64,000 nt of DNA. It comes from Affinundibacterium baiyunense. GTDB taxonomy: Bacteria > Pseudomonadota > Gammaproteobacteria > Burkholderiales > Burkholderiaceae_D. The position numbers and the translations under genes were made by a program. Shown here piece after piece: positions 29,001-38,335 of this stretch (position 1 is its first letter; each line of letters starts with the position of its first letter). The notes under the pieces were generated by a model. The model worked only from the letters and a program-made list of their open reading frames with translations. It had not been told where the DNA came from and did not search any database. The stretch spans positions 236,852 through 300,851 of the forward strand of contig NZ_JAGSPM010000006.1 in NCBI RefSeq assembly GCF_018139645.1, written 5' to 3'.

Positions 29001-30935
29001 CAATTCTTCTAGGTGATGCCGATGTTGATCTAATTCTTCACTGAGTTTTTTCTTCTCATTGATATCTTCCTGGGTTGAGACAAAATGAGAAATGCTTCCG
29101 TCGGCTTGGCGTAATGGAGAAATTGTTGCGTACTCAATCGAAATAGAGCCATCTTTTCTACGGTTGATCAACTCGCCTTTCCAAGTTTTTCCCGCGCGAA
29201 TAGTGCTCCAAAGTGCGGAAAATACTTCTCTAGGCGTTTGACCAGAATTTAGTATATTGGGATAACGTCCGATGGCTTCCTCACGACTAAATCCTGATTT
29301 CAAAACAAAGGTGTCATTGACGTATTCAATTTTTCCAATGACGTCAGTGATAATGATTGCTTCTGTACTTTGTTCAACTGCTTGTGATAATTGATTGAGT
29401 TGTGCTTCGGCCAATAAGCGCTGTGTAATATCTTGAATCTGTGTGACGAAATTGACAGGTTCATCGTTGGTATCTCTGACCAAAGAGACATTCACTTGCA
29501 GCCAAATAACATGGCCTTCTTTATGGAAGTAGCGTTTATGTACCTCGAAGCGTTCTAACTCGCGATCGATCAGTTGACGAACCAATTCTTTGTCGACATT
29601 GGTATCATCAGGATGTGTGAATTTGATTGTGGGTTGATGCAGTAGTTCAGATTCTTTATAGCCACACATGTCGCAAAGAATGCGATTCACACGAAGAAAT
29701 TTTCCTTCGATATTAATTAGCGCCATTCCAATCGGTGAGCTACCAAAAGCCTGCTCCATTAGCGCGTGATTTAAACGCTGCTCTTCCTCGGCTTGTCTAC
29801 GCTCAGTGATGTCTTGAACTGTACCTGTTAGTCGAACAATCTTTCCAGCCGCGTTTCTTTGTTTGCGTCCTGTCTTTGCCCAGATGGTGCGAATGCTGCC
29901 ATCGGGTAGGAAAATACGATATTCAAACGGATCATGTTCTTCACGATTTTCGAACGCTTCTTTGCAGGTGGCAATGACTTTAGCTTGGTCATTTGGATGT
30001 ACAGTTTGTGCGATCATCTTAAAGATGTCACCGTCAAATTCTGCAGTTTCCCTTTGCCAAATACGATTCATTTCATCTGACCAGCCGATTTTTTTTGACT
30101 CGGCATCCCATACCCAATGGCCTACATGGGTAGAACGTTCGGCTTCTAATAAATCATGTTCACTTTGTCTCAGAGCTTCGAGTGTTTTTTTGCGTTCTGT
30201 TATATCTCGGGTGATCCCGATGAAATGAGTAACTTGCCCAACGTCGTCAAATGCAGGCGTAATTGTTAGTTCATTCCAGAACGTACTTTGGTCTTTGCGA
30301 TAGTTTAAGATTTCACCAAAGAATGGCAAGTTCGCTGCCAATGCGGATTCAATCGCAGCCACCATTATCGCATCGGTCAAAGGACCTTGTAGGATACGGC
30401 AAGTCTTTCCAAAAATATCTTGTATGCTGTAGCCAGTCTGTTTGGTGAAAGCATCATTGACAGAGACGATTTTTCTGTCCGGCGTAGAAACAATGACTCC
30501 TTGTGAAATCGCTTTTAAAGCGAGATCGCTGATCTGTAATTTTGTCTCTGCTTGATGTTTGTAGAGTGCCATCTGAATAATGGCACGGAGTTCTTGATCT
30601 GAGAAAGGTTTTGTGATGTAGGTGAAGCCTTGAAATCGACTTGCGGTAGAGATTGTTTCATCATTACTTTTACCAGTAAGGAATACCACTGGTAGTGCAT
30701 ATTGCGCACGTATCGTCTCTGCTGCGGTAATTCCATCGATGTCGCCAGAAAGCTCCGTATCCATCAAAATCAAATCTGGACGAAGTTCGCCAGCCAAGCG
30801 AATCGCATTGGCTCCAGAATTGGTTTGGCCGATGGTTTGGTAGCCAAATAATTCCAGTTTTAGTTGTACGAAGATTGAAACTAGCTCATCACTTTCTACT
30901 ATCAGAATTCTCGGTTTATTCAAAGAAGACCACAT
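26076..30935 (-). CDS. Hybrid sensor histidine kinase with four PAS, three receivers, Hpt and C-terminal EAL phosphodiesterase domain
   Basis: A 1619-residue multidomain signalling protein. Order: receiver 1 (D59), four PAS domains (about 135-630), coiled coil, HisKA with H676 in [12 protein letters not shown], HATPase, receiver 2 (D976), Hpt with H1132 in ALGHKLKSS, receiver 3 (D1274), and EAL. All three receivers keep their Asp and Lys. The EAL signature reads ECL with E1392, but the other catalytic segments ([39 protein letters not shown]) are intact, so c-di-GMP hydrolysis is plausible. No transmembrane segment is seen, so it should be cytoplasmic. The ATG at 30935 has a GGAG site 6 bases before it and replaces an upstream TTG. 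A receiver gene and a chemoreceptor gene flank it. Confidence 0.93.
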   Translation of the reverse strand: MWSSLNKPRILIVESDELVSIFVQLKLELFGYQTIGQTNSGANAIRLAGELRPDLILMDTELSGDIDGITAAETIRAQYALPVVFLTGKSNDETISTASRFQGFTYITKPFSDQELRAIIQMALYKHQAETKLQISDLALKAISQGVIVSTPDRKIVSVNDAFTKQTGYSIQDIFGKTCRILQGPLTDAIMVAAIESALAANLPFFGEILNYRKDQSTFWNELTITPAFDDVGQVTHFIGITRDITERKKTLEALRQSEHDLLEAERSTHVGHWVWDAESKKIGWSDEMNRIWQRETAEFDGDIFKMIAQTVHPNDQAKVIATCKEAFENREEHDPFEYRIFLPDGSIRTIWAKTGRKQRNAAGKIVRLTGTVQDITERRQAEEEQRLNHALMEQAFGSSPIGMALINIEGKFLRVNRILCDMCGYKESELLHQPTIKFTHPDDTNVDKELVRQLIDRELERFEVHKRYFHKEGHVIWLQVNVSLVRDTNDEPVNFVTQIQDITQRLLAEAQLNQLSQAVEQSTEAIIITDVIGKIEYVNDTFVLKSGFSREEAIGRYPNILNSGQTPREVFSALWSTIRAGKTWKGELINRRKDGSISIEYATISPLRQADGSISHFVSTQEDINEKKKLSEELDQHRHHLEELVDSRTHELAIARELAEEANRAKSAFIANMSHEIRTPMNGLLGMTYLALNSATDPKQIDYLQKIHLSGQHLLHIVDDILDFSKIEAGKMRIEGVDFSLDDLMAKLSAMMNTKVAGRQLSWRIAIDPNVPREMHGDPHRLNQILINYTNNAIKFTEHGEITVSAKKMRDTPSGWLIRFEVSDTGIGMSAEQQTKLFRSFEQADSSTTRKYGGSGLGLAISKELALLMGGEVGVESTLGEGSKFWFTAMLEQIKGPPIKLKQATNNQNALQRLRSITEHKKIQILLVDDNDFNQQVGSELLKVAGCHVIVADDGQRALEQLTEHNQQIDCVLMDIQMPVMDGLEASRRIRMIPQYMQLPIIAITANAMNQDRIHCLAAGMNDFIAKPFAPDLLYATVLRWLGGIAEQISHTELSQNPIAELIKFNTNSDQNIDNPSIAIDLKVLANLVGDSPEKIGKFAQKFVDSAQAGLIDIQQMADAGDLQGLSALGHKLKSSARTVGAMQFGEVCHQLEELKNHGKIEDATSRIEELKRLFEQIKTEVEAYRSPTTKLTTVSENSQASSAQAVKDDDSSSLSQLKPNLHVLVLENEIGDLELTCTSLRKLGVARVSNCTEGNQALAVLRTYEPDVLICDLTLPGMDGISFLRIAAENAYKGSVIILSAVDKSVMKAAENLVKAYGLNLIGTLRKPLVEKELFESLAKRAPNPAEQAKRSKVPPLDLEELQAGFSEDCLEVFFQPKVSIKTGRVIGAECLARWRHPTRGLLGPNAFISVMEANGMIDDLSKLILEKSAIHLRKWYNQGHQLKLAVNVSMDNLNQLDLPEQFESILKKVGIRPSQFILELTETRLMANLTVSLEILTRLRLKGFGLSIDDFGTGFSTMENLKQLPFTELKIDRAFVHGTSEDEASKAILNSSIQLGKIFHLNLVAEGVETQQDWDVIVESGCDEVQGYFIAQPMPPEQFIDWKIKWEKQAKKEILY

Positions 30936-31063
30936 GCAAAACTCCGTAGTAGCGTCGATCAAGAAAACAAGTTAATGGTGTGTAGATATCAATACCAATT
31001 ACCTAGAATAATAAGGGTGCCTTTAACTTAATTTTTTACGATTCGTTTAATTGATGAGTCGGT

Positions 31064-32215
31064 TTAGAAGAAGGTAATCTCAGATTGCTTTCCCTCATTC
31101 GCTTGTGGTGACTTATTGTGGCGATGCAGTTCTTCTTCCATCGTATACGTATCTTTTAACCCCGCCAGCCACGTGTCTGGAGTGGGTACTGTAGATTGAT
31201 GTAGATTGTCGGCAAGTTGAGATAGCTTATCCATGTCATCTTTGACGACTTGTAGAATTTGGCTAATTCGATCTTGGAACTGTAATGCCACCATCAGGTT
31301 TTCAATGTCTGTACGGATGATATTGCCATGATGTCGCATTTGCTCAGCGGTATCGCCTAGTGTTTGCACATGAGACAAAACGTCTCTGACCACATCGCCT
31401 GAAATTTCTAAGATACGTTTGTCTTGCACTGCCGAGCGGTCTGCCGTATTTAATGCGACTTTGGTTACGTTTGCAATATGGTTGACGCGCTCCGCCATGT
31501 GTTTGCCAGTTTCTGCCGAGCGCTGCGATAGTTTTCGTACTTCATCTGCCACAACTGCAAAGCCTCTGCCTTGCACGCCAACACGCGCTGCTTCAATCGC
31601 AGCGTTAATCGCCAGCAGATTGGTTTGTGCGGCGATCTGGCCTACGTCTTGAGCCATACTCGACATATCGCTGGTTGCTTTGGCGAGATCCCGAATACAA
31701 GTTAATAATTCGTCCTTACTCTCTATCATTTGAGATAAAGAGTTAATCAATGGTGCCAATTCCTTTTTGCAGAGTTGAAGTAGGGTGATTGTGACATCCG
31801 AGTTTTGCGCAGTGTGACGATCAACATTACTGACACCTTCAAAGCCCGCTTTATCGAGCTCACTTACCATCGAAGAAAAGCTATTAATTAAATCATGCAC
31901 AGAAGATTCTGATTGTGAACGCACAGATTCCACGTGCGCCTCCCAAATCGGCAGAACATTCGTTAATAGTTCACGTAATTCATTGACTGTGTCGGCACTG
32001 CTGCCGAATTGTTCGTTTGTGAGTTCGTCTGCATTGAGTATCGCAAAACTGCGTAGTAGACTGAGGGCAAGCAAGCCAATCAATAATGCGGATAAAGCAA
32101 ACAAAGAAAAGCTAAGTAGGCTAGGTTGACGCCACGCTAGCGTGAAGCTAGTTGCAATGCCCATGAATCCAGCCAGATAGGCAAAAGCGGGTTGACGAAA
32201 AAAATCGTTTTGCAT
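31064..32215 (-). CDS. Chemoreceptor-like protein with short N-terminal membrane anchor and no periplasmic sensor
   Basis: A 383-residue methyl-accepting-type signalling protein. Two hydrophobic segments near the N-terminus (about residues 10-58) are joined by a very short loop, so there is no room for a periplasmic ligand domain and no HAMP domain is evident. The hairpin tip is conserved ([20 protein letters not shown], then [15 protein letters not shown]). The C-terminus ends in SEITFF, unlike the CheR-docking tail of the other receptor. The ATG at 32215 (MQNDFFRQ) with GGGA upstream is preferred to a GTG two codons earlier. It precedes the hybrid kinase gene by 128 bases on the same strand and may feed the same pathway. 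Confidence 0.88.
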   Translation of the reverse strand: MQNDFFRQPAFAYLAGFMGIATSFTLAWRQPSLLSFSLFALSALLIGLLALSLLRSFAILNADELTNEQFGSSADTVNELRELLTNVLPIWEAHVESVRSQSESSVHDLINSFSSMVSELDKAGFEGVSNVDRHTAQNSDVTITLLQLCKKELAPLINSLSQMIESKDELLTCIRDLAKATSDMSSMAQDVGQIAAQTNLLAINAAIEAARVGVQGRGFAVVADEVRKLSQRSAETGKHMAERVNHIANVTKVALNTADRSAVQDKRILEISGDVVRDVLSHVQTLGDTAEQMRHHGNIIRTDIENLMVALQFQDRISQILQVVKDDMDKLSQLADNLHQSTVPTPDTWLAGLKDTYTMEEELHRHNKSPQANEGKQSEITFF

Positions 32216-32442
32216 AATCACTTATCCCAATTCAATCTTGCATTAACTTTTTATTTAACAACTTGCAGCCCTACACCTTAAATTTCTTAGGAGTTGGGTA
32301 TTCAGCTTGATGCTAGTCCGTCTATTTTTTCTCGTTAGCTTTTTTCGATTGGATCATTTACCTGCGTTCTATGATCTTTTTCGAGATCAAGTCTTAGCTC
32401 CTCTACAAATGATTCTAAACAATATTTTGCGCTTATTGCATG

Positions 32443-32487
32443 AAAAAAACTGCGTGAAGGAAATTTTTTTATCTTCACATTTCACGC
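32443..32487 (-). terminator. Intrinsic terminator of the pyroglutamate operon
   Basis: On the minus strand GCGTGAA pairs with TTCACGC (32481-32487 with 32452-32458) and a seven-T run follows. A second stem, GTGAAG with CTTCAC, shares the same right arm. It lies 22 bases after the pcp stop codon. Confidence 0.75.
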
Positions 32488-32508
32488 TCAATTTTGATAA
32501 GTTGGTAA

Positions 32509-33171
32509 TTAACAAATAGTTCCTGTACTAAATTGCATCGAAGTATCTGCGAATGCATCTTCATCCAAGATCGTTTCTACTAGGAGAACGAGCGCTTTTT
32601 CTAGTGACTCGAGTGACATGCTGGCCGCGCCTGGATGGTGGCAGGCTTGCGCAGGGAGGTAGGGGATGTGGACGAATCCCGCATGCCGTAACTGCGGATG
32701 GGTGTTGGCATAATGCATCAAACCGTAAAACACGTGGTTGCAAACATAGGTGCCAGCGGTATGTGAGATGTTGGTAGGAATACCATGATCACGTAATTTA
32801 CTAATAATTTTCTTCAGTGGTAAGCTTGAAAAATAGGCCGCAGGTCCATCGGTGACGATGGATTGATCGATCGGCTGAGCACCTGCATTATCAGGAATCC
32901 GCGCATCATCGAGATTGATCGCCACTCTTTCAATACTGAAATCCGCTCTGCCGCCAGCTTGCCCTATACATACAACGATTTCTGGTTGATGGTGATCGAG
33001 TAAATCAACTAGCTGATCAATCGCATTGCCGAATTCACAGGCCAGTTGTGCCACTTGTACTTGATAATCATTACCAAATGATCTGCCGGTAAATTGTTGA
33101 ACAAGCTCCCAAGATGGATTGATCGTTTCTCGATCGAATGGTTCGAAGCCAGTGAGTAAGATGGTTGGCAT
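32509..33171 (-). CDS. pcp: Pyroglutamyl-peptidase I
   Basis: A 220-residue cysteine peptidase that removes N-terminal pyroglutamate from peptides. The catalytic triad is visible: Glu in ADFSIERVAIN, Cys in AGTYVCNHVFYG and His in GFVHIPYLPAQ. Length is normal. ATG at 33171 (MPTILLTGFEPF) is chosen because the family starts here; an in-frame GTG lies three codons upstream. It is the last gene of the operon with DUF979, DUF969 and pxpABC, 25 bases after DUF979, so it would release the pyroglutamate that PxpABC opens. Confidence 0.95.
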   Translation of the reverse strand: MPTILLTGFEPFDRETINPSWELVQQFTGRSFGNDYQVQVAQLACEFGNAIDQLVDLLDHHQPEIVVCIGQAGGRADFSIERVAINLDDARIPDNAGAQPIDQSIVTDGPAAYFSSLPLKKIISKLRDHGIPTNISHTAGTYVCNHVFYGLMHYANTHPQLRHAGFVHIPYLPAQACHHPGAASMSLESLEKALVLLVETILDEDAFADTSMQFSTGTIC

Positions 33172-33196
33172 AGTTCGCACTTTGCGTATTAAAAAA

Positions 33197-34198
33197 TTAA
33201 ACCAGAAAGTACATCAAAATCATATTGCAGATTAAGACCGCAATCGCGGTTGGAATTTGATATTTGATGACTTGATATTTATCTTTTAATTCCAATAGCG
33301 CAGCTGGGATGATATTGAAGTTGGCTGCCATCGGCGTCATCAAAGTACCGCAATAGCCAGATAGCATGCCAATCGCTACTAATGGTGCTGGACTAGCATG
33401 ATGCTGCAAGATTAAAAACGGTAAGGCAATCCCTGCTGCCATCACAGGAAATGCGGCAAAGGCATTTCCCATCACCATCGTAAACAGCGCCATGCCGAGA
33501 CAGTAAATCACGATCAAGGCGAGGCGACTGCTTGGATCAACAAACATCGTCACTAGGTTTTGGATCGATTGTCCTGTTTTGGCAGCAACAAACACGCCAC
33601 CTAACATTGCCAACATCAAAGGTAAGATCAGGGCCCAACCCATCGAATCGACTAAACGTCTTGATTCTTGCACTGCGACCACTGGAGTTCCTCCGGTGAT
33701 GAAGTAAGCATAGATCAGGCTGAAAACACAGGCGATGGTGAGACAAGCCAAGGTCAGATTTTTTTGATCGAGTATAAAGTACTCACCAATTTTGAGGTCT
33801 TTCCCTAAACTACTCAAAATCACAGTAATAATCGGGATCGCGATGGCAGGTAAGAATAGTTTATTTTGGAATCGGCCTGCGAATGCCGCCTTATCCCAAT
33901 TTGCTTGCGCTGGATGTTGACCGCTACCTAGTAAATTACTGCCAGCAATCAATGCTAATAGCATCACGATGCCACCAAGTATCTTATAGCTCAGTGATTT
34001 GCCTAAAGTCGCGATCATCGCATCGCCAAATAAAAATCCTATGCCGAATAGAAACCAAAACAAGCCCGTGGTATAACGTTTTGGATTACTGTGATCGCGT
34101 ATGCTCAACCAAGCGATTGCCATCACGACGATACCGATTAAGTAAAAAATGACTTGAATGCTGATGATGCTGAATGCACTTTGATTTGTTGCATTCAT
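33197..34198 (-). CDS. DUF979 family membrane protein, putative permease subunit
   Basis: A 333-residue, very hydrophobic protein with about 9 to 10 predicted helices. The family is uncharacterised. The segment MLSGYCGTLMTPMAANFNI, with Gly, Thr and Pro inside the membrane, resembles re-entrant motifs of ion-coupled organic-acid carriers. It overlaps the DUF969 stop by 4 bases (ATGA), so the two are translationally coupled and probably form one transporter. The ATG at 34198 (MNATNQSAF) is chosen over an upstream start that lies inside DUF969. Its position between pxpA and pcp points to pyroglutamate or peptide transport; that is inference. Confidence 0.85.
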   Translation of the reverse strand: MNATNQSAFSIISIQVIFYLIGIVVMAIAWLSIRDHSNPKRYTTGLFWFLFGIGFLFGDAMIATLGKSLSYKILGGIVMLLALIAGSNLLGSGQHPAQANWDKAAFAGRFQNKLFLPAIAIPIITVILSSLGKDLKIGEYFILDQKNLTLACLTIACVFSLIYAYFITGGTPVVAVQESRRLVDSMGWALILPLMLAMLGGVFVAAKTGQSIQNLVTMFVDPSSRLALIVIYCLGMALFTMVMGNAFAAFPVMAAGIALPFLILQHHASPAPLVAIGMLSGYCGTLMTPMAANFNIIPAALLELKDKYQVIKYQIPTAIAVLICNMILMYFLV

Positions 34199-34911
34199 GC
34201 GCGTACTCCTGTGTGTTGTCGCTGCCAAGTTTGTACATCGCGTGCAATTTGTGCGTCTAACCATGACAGTCGAACTAAGTGAATTACCAACGCACAGACC
34301 GCGGTAGGGATGGCCCATAGACCAATCATTAAAGGTTCAACATCGGTGATGCCATTTTCTTTCAAGAAGCCGGTCATCAATAAAACCGCGCCGAATGCGA
34401 TGAAAATATCTTCCCCAAAAAATAAGGCGACATTGTCGCAAGCGGCTGCATGGGCTGCTATTTTTTGACGTAAATTCTCCGGTAATTCACCATACTTCGA
34501 TAGTGCCGCGCCTTCAGCCATAGGAAACAGCAGAGGGCGAACCGTTTGGGCTTGCCCGCCCAAACTAATTAGTCCGAGTGAGCAAGTAAACTGACGTAGT
34601 ACGAAGTACAGCATCAAGATGCGTCCTGCGGTAGCACTTCGAATTCCGCTAACCCAGCTTTGCGCGCGCTCCTTTAATCCGTATCTCTCAAGGATCGCAA
34701 TCACTGGAAGGATCAGTAAGATGCTTGCTAATTGACGGCTATTCATAAATTTCTCGCCAAAAGTTTCTAGCAATAATCCTAGATCCATACCAACCGCTAA
34801 ACCGGTTGCCATGCCAGCAGCGATGACAACCAAAAGCGGATTAAATCGTAGTGCAAAGCCGGCGACAATAATTGGAATACCAATCAGCGGCAACCATAGA
34901 TTGCTGTCCAT
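34195..34911 (-). CDS. DUF969 family membrane protein, putative permease subunit
   Basis: A 238-residue membrane protein with about 6 predicted helices; family without established function. Conserved-looking segments include GFALRFNPLLVV, LPVIAILERYGLKERAQ and SLGGQAQTVRPLLFPMAEGAA. It always appears to need the DUF979 partner, with which it overlaps by 4 bases here. It starts 111 bases after pxpA; the gap holds an inverted repeat. Together with DUF979 it is the best candidate for a 5-oxoproline (pyroglutamate) permease in this operon. Confidence 0.85.
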   Translation of the reverse strand: MDSNLWLPLIGIPIIVAGFALRFNPLLVVIAAGMATGLAVGMDLGLLLETFGEKFMNSRQLASILLILPVIAILERYGLKERAQSWVSGIRSATAGRILMLYFVLRQFTCSLGLISLGGQAQTVRPLLFPMAEGAALSKYGELPENLRQKIAAHAAACDNVALFFGEDIFIAFGAVLLMTGFLKENGITDVEPLMIGLWAIPTAVCALVIHLVRLSWLDAQIARDVQTWQRQHTGVRA

Positions 34912-34970
34912 TGTTTTTATCTCCCTTACGTATTTTTAGATTTATGGATAAATTGTGCGTCAAGTTGAAT

Positions 34971-35024
34971 AGCGATGCCCCGATGTCCCGATGCTCTTAT
35001 AGCAATCTTGTTGCGAGCATCGCT
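34971..35024. repeat. Nested inverted repeat between pxpA and DUF969
   Basis: AGCGATGC at 34971-34978 is complementary to GCATCGCT at 35018-35025, and an inner GATGCTC/GAGCATC pair nests inside. It spans the pxpA stop codon and lacks a T-run, so it is more likely a transcript-stability or polarity hairpin than a terminator. Confidence 0.45.
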
Positions 35025-35793
35025 AATGACATACTGATTGGATTGTATAGCCGAGCTCGGTGCATTTGTCACGTATGCTTTTGAGTAAATGTAAGGCGTG
35101 TTCGCCATCACCATGTACGCAAATCGTCTGAGCTTCTATATGTATCTTCTGCCCATCTACAGAAACAACTTGTTGCTTTTCGATTAAATTCAGTACTTGT
35201 TGTATAGCATCATCGTCACTTTCAATACACGCATCGGCGAAACTACGCGCACGCAGAGTTGCGTCTTTGTTATAGCGACGATCGGCGAACGCCTCTGCTT
35301 TTGTTTTTATTCCAGCGTTTTGCGCTTGTGTCAGAAGTGCGCTTCCGGCTAAGCCAATTAAGGTCAGTGATGGGTCACAAGCGCGAATTACGCGGATGAT
35401 GACTTCCCCTAACACGGCGTCATGCGCAGCTTGATTGTACAAAGCGCCATGTGGCTTGAGATGTTGCAGGGGGTAGCCTTCTTGCGCTGCAATGTTTGCT
35501 AACTGACTTACTTGCTCGCATAGCTGCTGGAATAGCAGATTAGGATGCGGGTTCTGTGCGCTTCTGCCAAAGTTGACTCTATCGACAAAACTGGGGTGTG
35601 CGCCTATCGCCACCTTGTGTACCTTCGCTAATCGTACTGCTTCACGCATACTTTGTTGATCGCCAGTATGGCCACCACAGGCAATATTGGCAGAGCTTAC
35701 GATCTGGAGAATTTCTGCATCATAGGCACCACCCTCACCTAGATCAGCATTGAGATCGATGACTCTGGAATTTTTTTGTATCGCTTTAGACAT
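35023..35793 (-). CDS. pxpA: 5-oxoprolinase subunit A (LamB/YcsF family)
   Basis: A 256-residue subunit of the PxpABC complex, which uses ATP to open 5-oxoproline to glutamate. The family signatures are present: DLNADLGEG near residue 14, SSANIACGGHTGD, GAHPSFVDR, LKPHGALYN and the C-terminal ICVHGD. The ATG at 35793 overlaps the pxpC stop by 8 bases, which is the likely start; the frame is open further upstream only inside pxpC. Order pxpB-pxpC-pxpA is complete here. Confidence 0.95.
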   Translation of the reverse strand: MSKAIQKNSRVIDLNADLGEGGAYDAEILQIVSSANIACGGHTGDQQSMREAVRLAKVHKVAIGAHPSFVDRVNFGRSAQNPHPNLLFQQLCEQVSQLANIAAQEGYPLQHLKPHGALYNQAAHDAVLGEVIIRVIRACDPSLTLIGLAGSALLTQAQNAGIKTKAEAFADRRYNKDATLRARSFADACIESDDDAIQQVLNLIEKQQVVSVDGQKIHIEAQTICVHGDGEHALHLLKSIRDKCTELGYTIQSVCH

Positions 35794-36766
35794 TGGCTGC
35801 ACCATGAATTCTTGCAAGTTCGCGTTGCCATTTTTGTTGTGCTTCCATCGCAAGCGCTTGGTCGACTTCGATAAAACAAAAGTGTTGGCCAATCGGGGTT
35901 TGCGCAATTTTCCATAAATCGGCTTCGATAACACAGGCTATCTTTGGATAGCCGCCAGTGGTTTGGCAATCGGCCAGTAAGACGATAGGCTGGCCGTTAG
36001 CGGGTACTTGAACCACTCCGGGTACAACACCATGCGACAGCAATTCTTTTTGTTCGATGCGGGTCAGTTGGTTGCTACTGCGCTTGTCATTGGATTCGCC
36101 GATCAGGCGATACCCCATACGATTGCTTTGGCTACTTACTTTCCAAGCTTGCTGCCAAAATTTCTTTTGTGAATCGCTATCAAATTGGGAATACTCTGGG
36201 CCGCGAATTGCGCGTATTTCGGGTGTCCATATTCTTTGCTGAACACCGACGGAGCGCCGAGCTTGCTGCGATTGTTGAGGCGTACCGATTTTGAGCAGAT
36301 CGCCTTTTTTCAATGCCCTGCCGAAATGTCCGCCAATACCGGCTTGTAAGTCAGTGGCGCGAGAGCCGAGAACGATTTCGTTATGAATGCCGCCATCTAC
36401 TGTCATGTAGGCTAAAGCCTCTTTGACGGCACCGCGTAATACTAAAATTTGACCAGCACGGGCAAAATGTCGCCACGCTTTGGCGATGGGTCGACCGTTG
36501 AGTTCTGCGCCAAAATTGGCACCGCATAAGGCAAACCAAGTGTCGCGATGAAACTGAATTTCAACCGGACCAATCATTATTTCAATGCCAGCACAGTGTT
36601 CAGGATTGCCGACCAGTTTATTGGCAAGAATCAGTGAATAGCGATCCAGTGCGCCCGCTTGTGCGATGCCAAGGTGACGATAGCCAGTTCGGCCAAGGTC
36701 TTGAATCGTGGTTTGGATACCCGATTTCAATATACCAATTTGCGATAGCGCAGCTTGATTGTTCAT
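35786..36766 (-). CDS. pxpC: 5-oxoprolinase subunit C (KipA/biotin-dependent carboxyltransferase family)
   Basis: A 326-residue subunit of 5-oxoprolinase. Family signatures are GIQTTIQDLGRTGYRHLGIAQAGALDRYSL at the N-terminus (first part up to TIQDLGRTGYRHLG), GGIHNEIVLGSRATD, the Gly-rich GSRATDLQAGIGG region and VQVPANGQPIVLLAD. It starts two bases after the pxpB stop and overlaps pxpA by 8 bases, so the three subunits are translated together. It forms the heart of the complex with PxpB. Confidence 0.94.
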   Translation of the reverse strand: MNNQAALSQIGILKSGIQTTIQDLGRTGYRHLGIAQAGALDRYSLILANKLVGNPEHCAGIEIMIGPVEIQFHRDTWFALCGANFGAELNGRPIAKAWRHFARAGQILVLRGAVKEALAYMTVDGGIHNEIVLGSRATDLQAGIGGHFGRALKKGDLLKIGTPQQSQQARRSVGVQQRIWTPEIRAIRGPEYSQFDSDSQKKFWQQAWKVSSQSNRMGYRLIGESNDKRSSNQLTRIEQKELLSHGVVPGVVQVPANGQPIVLLADCQTTGGYPKIACVIEADLWKIAQTPIGQHFCFIEVDQALAMEAQQKWQRELARIHGAANV

Positions 36767-36768
36767 GC

Positions 36769-37449
36769 TCAGCCTTCGACAATAAAGCTTACTGTATCGC
36801 CGGGTTGCAACAAGCTAGCGGGCGATCTATGTGGATCAAACAGGCGTAGTGAGGTATGACCAATAATTTGCCAACCACCGGGGCTAGCTGCCGGATAAAT
36901 GCCAGTTTGATTGCCGCCGATCCCAACAGAACCCGCTTCTATTCTTGTGCGCGGTTCGGTTCTTCTTGGAGTTGCTAATTGCGGATTTAAGCCGCCAAGG
37001 TAGGCAAAGCCAGGCTGGAATCCAAGAAAGTAAACCAAGTAGTTAGCTTCGCTATGTAGTTGAATCACTTCTTCGGTACTCAGCTGGCAATGATCTGCGA
37101 CGATGGCCAAATCTGGACCATATTGCGCGCCATATTTCACCGGAATTTGTACATGCCGTGTCGCCGATTCTGTCACTTCAGTAGTTGCAGCCAGTTCCTC
37201 TAATTGTGCCAAGATGGCTTGCGGTGGATGGCGTATTGGATCGAATACTAGCGTTAGATTATTCATGCCAGGAACCACATCGATACAAATATTTAGTGTT
37301 TGTATTTTTTGCGCAATCGCCCAAATTAAGCGCTGGCAATCGAGGTCGATGTGCGTGGAAATCGACTGCATCACAGCCGATCTTTCGCCGAGCAAATGGA
37401 ATGTAAATTGAGGCTTCAATGTTTGATGTTGTTGATGCGTTGCATTCAC
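36769..37449 (-). CDS. pxpB: 5-oxoprolinase subunit B (KipI family), GTG start
   Basis: A 226-residue subunit of 5-oxoprolinase. It shows the KipI signatures VVPGMNNLTLVFDP, YLVYFLGFQPGFAYLGG and TEPRTRIEAGSVGIGG, then GGWQIIGHTSLRLFDP. The longest open frame begins inside the upstream outer-membrane-protein gene. The family start falls near FTFHLLGERS, so a GTG at 37449 with a GAGG ribosome-binding site 7 bases before it is the best start; it lies 25 bases after the upstream stop. It is followed by pxpC after two bases. Confidence 0.92.
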   Translation of the reverse strand: MNATHQQHQTLKPQFTFHLLGERSAVMQSISTHIDLDCQRLIWAIAQKIQTLNICIDVVPGMNNLTLVFDPIRHPPQAILAQLEELAATTEVTESATRHVQIPVKYGAQYGPDLAIVADHCQLSTEEVIQLHSEANYLVYFLGFQPGFAYLGGLNPQLATPRRTEPRTRIEAGSVGIGGNQTGIYPAASPGGWQIIGHTSLRLFDPHRSPASLLQPGDTVSFIVEG

Positions 37450-37474
37450 TGAGAGCCTCAAGTTGTGCGGAAAT

Positions 37475-38197
37475 TTACCAACGGAATCCAAGTTTGACAC
37501 TGACCGTGTCATTGTCGCCAGTGCGATCCACTTCAGCCGCTAAGTTCATCAAGCCTAAATTTGCATTCAGACCAGCAAATAATTTATTCGCGGTAGTACT
37601 TTCTTTTCTTAAACCAATGACATTAGGAGATAGATTGCCCCACACACGTCCCGCGCCAACGTAAGGTGTGAACATAACAAAGCCTTTGGAAACCAAGAAT
37701 TCGACACTCTTACTATTGAACCCCAATTCATTGACACCGGATAATTTGGAGTAAGCACCACGGACTGAAATCGCTGGCAAGGCGACATTTCCTTCGAGAA
37801 GGGCATAACGCGCTTCTAAGCCCATTAATTTGATATTGGAATCAGGAACTGCACTTAAGGATGCGCCAATATCGATATTCAAAGGTAAACCTTTATGAAT
37901 ATGTAATCGCGGAACGATGAGTGTAGACACGTCGCTCCCGGCTTTCTTCCATACCGCGCTATTACCCAACTGCGTAATAGACAATTCGCCACCTACATCA
38001 AATCCAGTAATGCCTAATGCTGCTGCCGGCGTCACCGCTTTATAGCTGGCTACCGAAGTGAAATCGCTTGCGAGTCGTTTGAACTCGGGCTGACTTAATG
38101 TTTTGAGTTGAGCAAAGTCATTTCCTGCCGATGCCAAACCAGAACAAGCTAACAATAATCCACCACCAACAACGCGCAAACTCTTTTTTGAAAACAT
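37475..38197 (-). CDS. Predicted outer-membrane beta-barrel protein
   Basis: A 240-residue exported protein with a signal peptide (cleavage after ASA near residue 24). The mature part alternates hydrophobic and polar residues, as in small beta barrels (GGELSITQLG, INIDIGASLS-like strands, VSVKLGFRW), and ends in the aromatic residue typical of outer-membrane proteins recognised by the BAM complex. It is not a recognised named family to me. It is the first gene in the pyroglutamate operon, 25 bases before pxpB, so an outer-membrane role in substrate entry is possible but unproven. The ribosome-binding site is GGAG. Confidence 0.8.
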   Translation of the reverse strand: MFSKKSLRVVGGGLLLACSGLASAGNDFAQLKTLSQPEFKRLASDFTSVASYKAVTPAAALGITGFDVGGELSITQLGNSAVWKKAGSDVSTLIVPRLHIHKGLPLNIDIGASLSAVPDSNIKLMGLEARYALLEGNVALPAISVRGAYSKLSGVNELGFNSKSVEFLVSKGFVMFTPYVGAGRVWGNLSPNVIGLRKESTTANKLFAGLNANLGLMNLAAEVDRTGDNDTVSVKLGFRW

Positions 38198-38335
38198 AGA
38201 AACTCCAATTCGTTGATCAGTTCGCCCAAATCAATTTTATGAAAACATATTTAAGCGAACACAAATTTTACCTTGCCCGCTCGAATCGTAGTGGATAATT
38301 AATGTTTTACATAGGTATGCTTGATACAGGTTTGC

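Noticed and set aside
32307..32519. Plus-strand 70-codon frame in the gap before pcp
   Set aside because: It runs over the pcp terminator and end of pcp, with no family similarity.
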